Below the pieces are notes generated by a model that was not told where the DNA came from, did no database searches, and saw only the letters and a program-made list of their open reading frames with translations. Made by a program: the position numbers and the translations under genes. DNA of 64,000 bases. Source: JAFEBO01 sp044221315 (GTDB lineage Bacteria; Planctomycetota; Phycisphaerae; Phycisphaerales; UBA1924). Within the stretch, counting starts at the first letter, position 1. The number at the start of each line of letters is the position of its first letter. Shown piece after piece: positions 25,812 through 33,462 of the stretch. Location: NCBI GenBank assembly GCA_044221315.1, contig JBGAPK010000001.1, positions 124,001 through 188,000 on the forward strand, written 5' to 3'.

Positions 25812-28039
25812 GCCTGTTCAACATCAGTTTCCTCTCCTGGCAGTTCGCCGCGATCGTCGGCGCGATCGCCATCCCCGCACTGGTCATCCTCTACCTGCTC
25901 AAACTCCGCCGGCGCGATGTTGAGATTTCCACGACCCTCCTCTGGAAGAAGGCGATCCAGGACCTTCAGGCCAACGCCCCGCTCCAGAGACTCCGCCGCA
26001 ACATCATGCTCCTGCTCCAACTCCTCGTGCTCGCGGCACTCCTCTTCGCTCTCGCCGAGCCCGTCATGAAGAGCGGCACATTCTCCGGCCAGCGCCACGT
26101 CATCCTAATCGACCGCTCCGCCAGCATGGCCAGCCTCGACGCCTCTCCCAACACGTCGACGCAGACCACCCGCCTCGAGCAGGCCAAGAAAGAAGCCCTG
26201 GCGATGGTGGACGCTCTCCGCGAGCCCGGCCTGTTTGCCAAGGCGACCAACGCCACCGGCGACGAGGCGATGGTGATCGCCTTCGACAACGCCTCCGATG
26301 TCCGCCAGAGTTTTTCCAGCGACAAGCAGAAACTGCGTGCGGCGATCGAGTCGATTACGCAGTCGGACGCGACCACCAGCATGGCCGAAGCGATGCGGCT
26401 CGCCCGCGCCCACGCCCCCAAGCGCATCAACGTGGACCGCGACGGCAGCACGCAGGTCATCGAGGGTCTCTCAGGCGGCCCGCCCATTACCATCCATCTT
26501 TTCAGCGATGGACGCATCGCCGACGCCGAGCAGGCCAAACCCGAAGCCCAGGATTCCTTTGAGTTCCACAGAGTCGGCTCCGAAAAATCCGGCAACCTGG
26601 GCATCGTCAGCGTCCGCGCCCAACGCGCCTACGACGACCCCAGGAAACTCAACATCTTCGTCGGCCTCCAGAACTCCGACCCGGCCGAACGCTCGGTCGA
26701 TGTTGAACTCTCTGTCGAGGGCTCCGTTGCCGCCATCAAGCAGGTCACGCTCCCCGGCGCGACACGCCCCGGCGCTTCCGCAGCAGCCGCCACGCCCGCA
26801 GCCGCCCCCACGACTCCACCAGAGCCCTCCTCGCCGGACGCAAAGCCCGACGCCGCACAGCCAGCTTTGAACCCCGGCGTCGGCGGCGTCGTCTTCACCA
26901 TCGAGCGCGATGAAGCGCTCCTCGCCGAAATCCGTCTCCGACCTCCCACCGGGTCGGCCACCGATCTCGACGTGTTCCCAACCGACGACCGCGTCTACGT
27001 TGCTGCGCCGCCCGCCAAGCGCCTGCGCGTCGGCCTCGTTTCTTCCGGAAGTCTCTTTCTCTCCTCCGCCCTCGCGGGCCTTCCGCTCGCCGAACTACGC
27101 ACCATTGCTCCCGCCGATTACAAGAAAATGGCCGAGAAAGGCGAAACCCCGCCCGTCGATGTACTCATACTCGACGGCGTGCTGCCGCCTCTTTCAAACA
27201 TGTCTTCCGCGGCTGGCCTCCCTCCCGGCCGTTTCCTGATCCTGGGAGGCGTCCCGAGTGCGACGCCTATCAAAGACGCTCCGGCCCCCGCTCCACTCAC
27301 CGACAAGGGCAAGTCCGGCAACGCCACCATCGTCGATTGGCAGCGGACGCACCCGGCCCTGCGAAACGTCACTCTCGACTCGGTCTTCATCGCCGAATCG
27401 CACGATGTCGATGTCCTTCCCGGCTCAACCGCCGTGACCATCGCCCGCACCGAACGCGGCCCGGCGATCATCGAACTCTCCAGCGGGCCCACCCGCGCCA
27501 TCATCATCCCCTTCGACATCGGCGCCACATCGTGGCCCCTCGATGTCAGCTTCGTCGTCTTTCTCGCCTCCGCCCTCGACTATCTGGGGGGAGAAGCGAT
27601 GGCCGGATCGAACGATTCCACGCAAATGGGCACGACCGTTTCCGAAAGACTCCCCGCGGGAGCAAGCGACATCCGCCTGCTGCCGCCCCCGGGCGTGACC
27701 GATCTGTCCGAAACAGCGTTGACACCGCTGCCGGACGGGACGGTCGTCTTCGGCCCTGTCCGGCGCGCGGGGGTCTACCGCCTGACGTGGAAAGGAGGCG
27801 CCGCCCCCGGAGACTTGCAGGAGAACGGCCGCAGCATCCGGCGCATCCCCGCCAACCTGCTCGACCCGCAGGAATCGGTGATCGCCGCGACGCAGGAGGT
27901 CGTCCTCGCCAGCCGCAAGGTCAACGCAAACGAAGGCTCCTTCAAGGGCGATCAGCGTCTCTGGCCCTGGATGCTCTTGGCCTGCGCCGCGATGCTCATG
28001 ATCGAGTGGTATGTCTACAACCGCAAGGTTCACATCTGA
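25808..28039 (+). CDS. BatA-type membrane protein with VWA domain
   Basis: A 743-aa protein starting at a GTG that overlaps the DUF58 stop. The N-terminal BatA region has two spans (IPALVILYLLKLRRRDVEIS, and LLQLLVLAALLFALAEP) and is followed by a VWA domain with the site DRSASM. A Pro/Ala-rich linker comes at about 315-350, then a beta-rich half with a GATase-like fold (VLILDGVLPPL), and a last span (WMLLACAAMLMIEWYVY). The VWA domain should lie in the periplasm and depend on the MoxR ATPase for assembly. Confidence 0.9.
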   Translation: MSLFNISFLSWQFAAIVGAIAIPALVILYLLKLRRRDVEISTTLLWKKAIQDLQANAPLQRLRRNIMLLLQLLVLAALLFALAEPVMKSGTFSGQRHVILIDRSASMASLDASPNTSTQTTRLEQAKKEALAMVDALREPGLFAKATNATGDEAMVIAFDNASDVRQSFSSDKQKLRAAIESITQSDATTSMAEAMRLARAHAPKRINVDRDGSTQVIEGLSGGPPITIHLFSDGRIADAEQAKPEAQDSFEFHRVGSEKSGNLGIVSVRAQRAYDDPRKLNIFVGLQNSDPAERSVDVELSVEGSVAAIKQVTLPGATRPGASAAAATPAAAPTTPPEPSSPDAKPDAAQPALNPGVGGVVFTIERDEALLAEIRLRPPTGSATDLDVFPTDDRVYVAAPPAKRLRVGLVSSGSLFLSSALAGLPLAELRTIAPADYKKMAEKGETPPVDVLILDGVLPPLSNMSSAAGLPPGRFLILGGVPSATPIKDAPAPAPLTDKGKSGNATIVDWQRTHPALRNVTLDSVFIAESHDVDVLPGSTAVTIARTERGPAIIELSSGPTRAIIIPFDIGATSWPLDVSFVVFLASALDYLGGEAMAGSNDSTQMGTTVSERLPAGASDIRLLPPPGVTDLSETALTPLPDGTVVFGPVRRAGVYRLTWKGGAAPGDLQENGRSIRRIPANLLDPQESVIAATQEVVLASRKVNANEGSFKGDQRLWPWMLLACAAMLMIEWYVYNRKVHI

Positions 28040-28066
28040 TGGAATCCGGGTGACTGCTCTTTCGGT

Positions 28067-28106
28067 AGCCCCCTCCCCGATGGGAGCGAGGGCTGGGGGC
28101 GGGCTC
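28067..28106 (+). repeat. G/C-rich hairpin element between operon genes
   Basis: The element pairs AGCCC with GGGCT and CTCCC with GGGAG around the loop CGAT, then continues with a G-rich tail. Its layout (a CCCCCTCCC arm, a short loop, a GGGAG arm and a G-rich tail) matches the element at 58775. It occupies most of the 95-base gap before the 825-aa protein gene. Confidence 0.6.
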
Positions 28107-28134
28107 GTTTGGGCACTTGGCAACCGGCATTCGA

Positions 28135-30612
28135 ATGAACTCGCTCCGTGCCATTCTCCTGATTCTCGCCGCGCTTCTCGCGCCCGCACTTGCATTCGCC
28201 CAGACTGCGAGCGATTTCTCCGCGTTCGATAATCCGATCCCCGCCACCCCCACCTCCGACACAAAGCGCCCCGCCACCATCGAGGGCTTCCGCTTCGGTT
28301 TCGGCGGCTTCATGCCCGCCGACTCCTGGTGCCCGATCCGCATCTACATCAGCGGCAATCCCACGATCAATTCCGGCGCGTTCGGCGGCACGCTGACCAT
28401 CGCATATGCACAGGACGCATCGCAATCGGCGCGGATAGACATCCCCGTGGCGACCACGCCGGGTCGCGTGACGCCTTTCGAGGCTTTGGTCGCCTTCCCA
28501 CGCGCCCTGCCCACCGTCCGCCTGACTCTCCGGGACGAATCTGGCCGAATCGTCCACGAACGCTTCATGGAACGACTCGGCCTCGCGGGCCAACCGATCC
28601 CCGCCACGCTGCTCGACGGCGTTCCCGTCATCCTCGCCCTCGCCGACCGGACCGGAACGGAACCGGCCGTCGCACGGGCCTTCGCCGCGCCCGACCCCGC
28701 GACCACGCCGACCAACAGGCTCCCGGGGCCCACCTTCGGGATCTTCGACCCCGACGCGGAGCGCCCGGACATGTTCAACCTCATCCGGCGTGTGGTCGTC
28801 CGCGACGAGGACCTTCCGGAGTCCTGGATCGGCTATGAAGGAATGACGGCCATCGTCGCGACTTCCGACGCGCTCGCAGCGCTCTCTCCCGCCAAGGCCG
28901 TAGCGCTCGCCACGTGGCTCAAATCCGGCGGCCGGCTGGTCGTCCTGGCACAGTCCGGAGCGCAGAACTGGATGCGCCTGCTCGGGTCCGCGTCCGGCGC
29001 CCTGGAGATTGATTCGCCACGCGATCTTCCCGGGTGCTCCGAATTCCGCGATGTTGTCGCCCGCGCGGTGAAACAAGCCAGGGAGAAAAAACCACCGAAG
29101 GCAGCGGACGGGGCGTCAAAGAAGAATGCGCCCGCGGCTCCGGCGTTTCTTCCAGACCCCCTGCTCGCCGAATACGTTCGGGGCAGGATCATCCGCATAT
29201 CCGATCCGACCCGAACCCCAGGCTGGACCGTTCGGTGGTCCGCTGAGGATTCATCCCGCACCGACGGCATTCCCGCCACGGGAATGCTGGCGGAAGGGCC
29301 CGTCGGGTTCGGATGGGCGGTCGTGCTCGGCCTCGATCCCGCGGCAATGGGAGCAAACAGGCCCGCCATTTCGCTCGCCTGGCGCGATGCTCTCCGCGGA
29401 GTCATGCGCGAGGCCGATACACGCCCCTTCTATCCGCCCACCGAATGGTGGACGTCCCGTGGCAGCGGCCCCGACGCCGCGGCACGCGTTGCCTTCCGCA
29501 CACTCTTCAACAAACTCAGCGATGTGCCCCCGATCGGCGACGCCGCCTTTGTTGTCATCGTCATCTGCATGATCGCCCTCGCGCTGGCCTTGGGCCCCCT
29601 CGACGGCGTCATCCTCACCATCAAGCGCATGCGCCAATGGTCCTGGGCCACCGCACTTGGTTGGATCGGGCTGGCCGCCGTTGCCGCCGCCGCAATTCCC
29701 CCGCTGGTCCGAAGCGGCAATTCGACCAGCCGCGTTCTTCGCGTCGTCGATGCTCTCCAGTCGCCCGAAAGCCCCGGTGAGACCTGGCAAACGACGCTCG
29801 CGGCGCTCTTTTCCAATTCGAGCGATTCGGTCTCATTCATCGATCCCGGAACCGACTCCGTCCCCGCCCGCCTGTGGTTCCGTGGGATTTCCCCCGTAGG
29901 TCTCGACGAGCGAAACCCGAGCGATCCGCTCAGATATTTCTGCACCACTCAGTCGGAAACACGCGGTCCCGAACCCGAACCGTCCGGAAGTGCGCCCGGA
30001 GGACGGACCAATCACCCCGATTCCTCCGTCCCCCTCGACATGGGCCAGTGGACATTCCGCACACTCATGATGCAGGGCTGGGCTTCCGCCGTGCCCTCCG
30101 CTCGGCTGGTGCGCGACGGCGATGCCTGGAACGTCACGATTCGCGGCACCAACACCGCGAGAGTGACCGGCGCGTTGCGGGTGGGCACGGAATGGCTCGT
30201 CCTGAAAGACCGTGCCGCAACCGGCGGCCAGTCGACGTTCCGGGCCTCCATTCAAAATGCCGCCGACACCGGAGCCGAATGGAACTCAATCCGAAAGTCC
30301 GTCACCTCGCACAGCCCGGAACACGACTTCTCCGACCAGCCATTTTCTGTTGCGATGCCGCTCGAATTGCCAGGTCCCCGCGAACGTTCGTTGGCGATAG
30401 ACGCGCGCGTCGACTCCGGCCGCTGGGCCTGCGTGTATCTGCTCTGCGAAGAAGAATCCCCCAGCGTGCTCGCGCGTACCAGCGCCGGGCGCGGCAAGCC
30501 GTTCGATGCGAAAGAAACCGTCCTGTATCGCATCCTCGTCCCGCTGCCCGACGCCGCCGTCAACCATCCCCCGGTCCGCACCCCGGAAGCATCCAAGGAA
30601 CCGGCGCCATGA
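28135..30612 (+). CDS. Large membrane protein of the MoxR cluster, function unknown
   Basis: An 825-aa protein. ATG 28135 starts a signal peptide (LLILAALLAPALAFAQ). The exported N-terminal half has beta-rich segments (FRFGFGGFMPADSWCPIRI) and a GATase-like fold (LPESWIGYEGMTAIVA, LATWLKSGGRLVVLA). About residues 470-560 hold two or three spans (VVIVICMIALALALG, WIGLAAVAAAAIPP). The C-terminal half is again exported. No named domain is recognised. Its stop overlaps the ATG of the ABC ATPase (ATGA), and it follows the BatA/VWA gene, so it physically links the VWA group to the transporter. Confidence 0.75.
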   Translation: MNSLRAILLILAALLAPALAFAQTASDFSAFDNPIPATPTSDTKRPATIEGFRFGFGGFMPADSWCPIRIYISGNPTINSGAFGGTLTIAYAQDASQSARIDIPVATTPGRVTPFEALVAFPRALPTVRLTLRDESGRIVHERFMERLGLAGQPIPATLLDGVPVILALADRTGTEPAVARAFAAPDPATTPTNRLPGPTFGIFDPDAERPDMFNLIRRVVVRDEDLPESWIGYEGMTAIVATSDALAALSPAKAVALATWLKSGGRLVVLAQSGAQNWMRLLGSASGALEIDSPRDLPGCSEFRDVVARAVKQAREKKPPKAADGASKKNAPAAPAFLPDPLLAEYVRGRIIRISDPTRTPGWTVRWSAEDSSRTDGIPATGMLAEGPVGFGWAVVLGLDPAAMGANRPAISLAWRDALRGVMREADTRPFYPPTEWWTSRGSGPDAAARVAFRTLFNKLSDVPPIGDAAFVVIVICMIALALALGPLDGVILTIKRMRQWSWATALGWIGLAAVAAAAIPPLVRSGNSTSRVLRVVDALQSPESPGETWQTTLAALFSNSSDSVSFIDPGTDSVPARLWFRGISPVGLDERNPSDPLRYFCTTQSETRGPEPEPSGSAPGGRTNHPDSSVPLDMGQWTFRTLMMQGWASAVPSARLVRDGDAWNVTIRGTNTARVTGALRVGTEWLVLKDRAATGGQSTFRASIQNAADTGAEWNSIRKSVTSHSPEHDFSDQPFSVAMPLELPGPRERSLAIDARVDSGRWACVYLLCEEESPSVLARTSAGRGKPFDAKETVLYRILVPLPDAAVNHPPVRTPEASKEPAP

Positions 30613-31595
30613 TCGCTACCAAGTCACTCACCAAGCGCTTCGGCTCCCTCGTCGCGCTCGACAACCTCACACTCGAAATCGGCCCGGGCGAGATCTTCGG
30701 CTTCATCGGACCAAACGGCGCCGGCAAGTCCACCACCATGAAAGTTCTCGCCTGCCTGCTCCGGCAGGATTCCGGCGAGGCCTTCGTCTGCGGCAAGAAC
30801 GTCCGCAGCGACGCCGATGCCATCCGGCGCATGGTCGGATACATGCCCGACTTTCTGGGCGTTTACGACGACTTGACGGTCGATGAGTACCTTCAGTTCT
30901 TCGCGGCCGCGTTCAGCGTGCCCCGCGCCCGGCGCCGCTCTGTCATCGATCAGGTGCTCGAACTCACCGACTTGACAGAAAAGAAGCACGCCATGGTCGA
31001 TTCACTCTCCCGCGGCATGCAGCAGCGACTGGGCGTTGCCCGCGTGCTCATCCACGAGCCGCAGGTTCTTCTCCTCGACGAGCCCGCCAGCGGCCTCGAC
31101 CCCCGCGCCCGCATTGAGATGCGCTCGCTGCTCATCGAACTCCGCACAATGGGCAAGAGCCTTTTGGTCAGCTCGCACATCCTGAGCGAACTCGCCGAGA
31201 TGTGCACCTCGATCGGCATCATCGAGCGCGGCAAGTTGCTCTACGCCGGTTCCATCGCCGACGCCTACGCCAAGGTCCGCTCCGCCGCCCTCGATCTTCC
31301 CAGCGGCGAAGCCGGCGCGCCCACCCTCGGCGAGCGCCTCGTCGTCACGCTCCACAAGTCTTCGGCGCCCGCCGAATCAGTCGCGTCCTCTCTCCGAGCC
31401 CACGGCCGGATCGCTGCGGTGCGGTTGGAAGATGACTCAACGCTCATCGTTGATCTCTCCAAGGCCGAGGAAGACGGTCACCATTTTCTGATCGACGCAA
31501 TTACGGGCGCGGGCGGCCGCATCCACAGCTTCGCGCCCGCCGAGGTCAAACTCGAAGACGCCTTCCTCAAGCTCACCACCGGAGCGCTCCACTAG
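30609..31595 (+). CDS. ABC transporter ATP-binding protein (CcmA/GldA-like)
   Basis: A 328-aa cytoplasmic ATPase. Walker A GPNGAGKST at 34-42, signature variant LSRGMQQR near 137, Walker B LLLDEPASGLDP near 160, H-loop SSH. The C-terminal extension (about 90 residues) is usual for drug- or polymer-export and gliding-type ABC-2 systems. The start ATG overlaps the stop of the preceding 825-aa gene, and the ABC-2 permease starts 7 bases after its stop. The substrate is unknown. Confidence 0.92.
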   Translation: MIATKSLTKRFGSLVALDNLTLEIGPGEIFGFIGPNGAGKSTTMKVLACLLRQDSGEAFVCGKNVRSDADAIRRMVGYMPDFLGVYDDLTVDEYLQFFAAAFSVPRARRRSVIDQVLELTDLTEKKHAMVDSLSRGMQQRLGVARVLIHEPQVLLLDEPASGLDPRARIEMRSLLIELRTMGKSLLVSSHILSELAEMCTSIGIIERGKLLYAGSIADAYAKVRSAALDLPSGEAGAPTLGERLVVTLHKSSAPAESVASSLRAHGRIAAVRLEDDSTLIVDLSKAEEDGHHFLIDAITGAGGRIHSFAPAEVKLEDAFLKLTTGALH

Positions 31596-31602
31596 CCGCG
31601 CC

Positions 31603-33396
31603 ATGCTCGCCGCGATTGCCCACATCTTCTCCCGCGGCCTCTTCGGCCCGGTCTTCCAGCGCGAGGTCCGCGTCACTGGCCGACGCGTCTCGACCTACTG
31701 GATCCGCCCGCTCTACGTCCTGGGCCTCGCGGTCATCGCCTCGATCGTGTACTTGGCGGTCACGGCCGATACCCGATTCTCCAACAGCGGCAATGCCGAA
31801 GCGCTTCAGAACCTTCAGATCTTCGCCCCCACACTCGGAGCGGTGTTCGTGTGGTTCCAATTCGTGCTCAGTTCGTTCATCTCGGCGACCCTTACCGCCG
31901 GGGCGATCTGCGACGAGCGGCGCAAGGGCTCCCTCGCGTCATTGATCGCCACTCCGCTGACGGCGATCGAGATCATTCTCGGCAAACTCTCCGGGCGCCT
32001 CACCCAACTCGCCATTCTGCTGCTGACCGGTCTCCCGCTGCTGCTCGCGGTCCGCATCTTCGGCGGCATCTCCGCTCATTTCATCATCGCCGCCTTCACG
32101 ATCACCCTAAGCGTCTCGCTGCTCCACGCCGCCATCGCGATCGCCGCGTCCTCACGTGCCCGTTCCGCGACAACCGCCGCCAGTTCAGGCCTATTGGTCG
32201 GAATCGTCTGGTGCCTGGCTCCCATGATCGTGTCGGGCCTTCTGGCCGCGTCGAGAGTCCCGTGGGCCGAGGTGCCGCTGATCATCAGTCCTTACTTTGC
32301 ACTGGGGCTTGAGACCGCCCGTTCACTGGGCGAGACCGGCCCGCCGAGCTTGATGTTTCAAACATGGGCCTATGGCGCCCTGTACCCCCTCTCGGGTGCG
32401 GCACTCTTTACCGCGCTCGCCGTCTGGCGATTCCGCGATCTCGCCCGACGGGCGGGCGAGGGCTCCCTCCCCGCCACGACGCGAGAGCCAAAGCCCGCAC
32501 GAAAATCGGCTGCGTCGGCGGCCCATGCCAACCCGAAAATGAGCGGGCCGGACCCGATCGTCGTGCGAGGCAACCCGGTTCTTTGGCGTGAACTCCGCCA
32601 ACCTCTCTACGCCCAGCGCTGGTATCCGTGGGCCGGCGTGATCGGCACGTTCGCGATTCTGGGATTTGTTCGTTGGCAGGTCGGAAGCTTCGATCCTCAG
32701 ATTCTGATTATCTTCGCCTTCATTCTCTCGGCTCTCTTCTTCTTCCAGGCCTCCATCATCTCCGCCGGCGCGATCGCGGGAGAACGCGAAACCCGATCGC
32801 TGGAAGTGCTCCTCGCCACTCCGCTCACGGCCGCCGCGGTCGTTCTCGCCAAATGGGTCGGGTCGATGCGCCGGCTGCTGCCGATCCCGAGCCTGTTCGC
32901 GCTGGTCGTGTTGGTCGCCGGCGTGCTCCCCGGCGTCTTCAGCCCCGTGCTCTATGCGCACCTTGTGCTGCTGCTCGTGCCGCCCGCTGCACTCCTCGCC
33001 GCCACCGGGCTCTGGCTCAGCGTCGTCACACGCCGCACCGTGGTCGCATCCACCATCAATCTCATCGGGGCGGTCGGAGCATGGGCCGCGGCACCGGCGC
33101 TCGTCGGGGCGTTCGGCGCGATCTTCCGGCTGAATCCGGACTCCGGCGTCTTCGGAATTCTGGTCGACGTCGGCTTCATCCTCAACCCGGCCGCCATGAC
33201 GTTCAACGCAATTCAGGGTGCGTCCGTCATGAAAAATGCCGCGTTCGGCACCGGATACCGCTCCATCATGAACTTCGACCTTTTGACCTTCACGCTGGCC
33301 TCCGCAGCCAGCGCTCTCGTTTATCTGATCCTGACCTGGATCACCCTCCGCTTGGCCGCCCGCTCCCTCGCCCGGCGCACCAACCGCATCCGTTGA
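31603..33396 (+). CDS. ABC-2 type permease, two fused permease halves
   Basis: A 597-aa inner-membrane protein with about twelve spans in two repeats. Each half has the ABC-2 pattern: SATLTAGAICDERRKGSLASLIATPL in the first (ICDERRKGSL) and GAIAGERETRSLEVLLATPL in the second (GERETRSLEV). A cytoplasmic linker with Ala/Lys/Pro joins them. It should form the channel for the ATPase encoded just upstream; a fused permease may work as a monomeric pore. Confidence 0.9.
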   Translation: MLAAIAHIFSRGLFGPVFQREVRVTGRRVSTYWIRPLYVLGLAVIASIVYLAVTADTRFSNSGNAEALQNLQIFAPTLGAVFVWFQFVLSSFISATLTAGAICDERRKGSLASLIATPLTAIEIILGKLSGRLTQLAILLLTGLPLLLAVRIFGGISAHFIIAAFTITLSVSLLHAAIAIAASSRARSATTAASSGLLVGIVWCLAPMIVSGLLAASRVPWAEVPLIISPYFALGLETARSLGETGPPSLMFQTWAYGALYPLSGAALFTALAVWRFRDLARRAGEGSLPATTREPKPARKSAASAAHANPKMSGPDPIVVRGNPVLWRELRQPLYAQRWYPWAGVIGTFAILGFVRWQVGSFDPQILIIFAFILSALFFFQASIISAGAIAGERETRSLEVLLATPLTAAAVVLAKWVGSMRRLLPIPSLFALVVLVAGVLPGVFSPVLYAHLVLLLVPPAALLAATGLWLSVVTRRTVVASTINLIGAVGAWAAAPALVGAFGAIFRLNPDSGVFGILVDVGFILNPAAMTFNAIQGASVMKNAAFGTGYRSIMNFDLLTFTLASAASALVYLILTWITLRLAARSLARRTNRIR

Positions 33397-33462
33397 CTGA
33401 GGCACCCCACCCCCTCCGGCCGATAAAGAAACAACGGCGCGATAATTGCGCCTCGAACCATC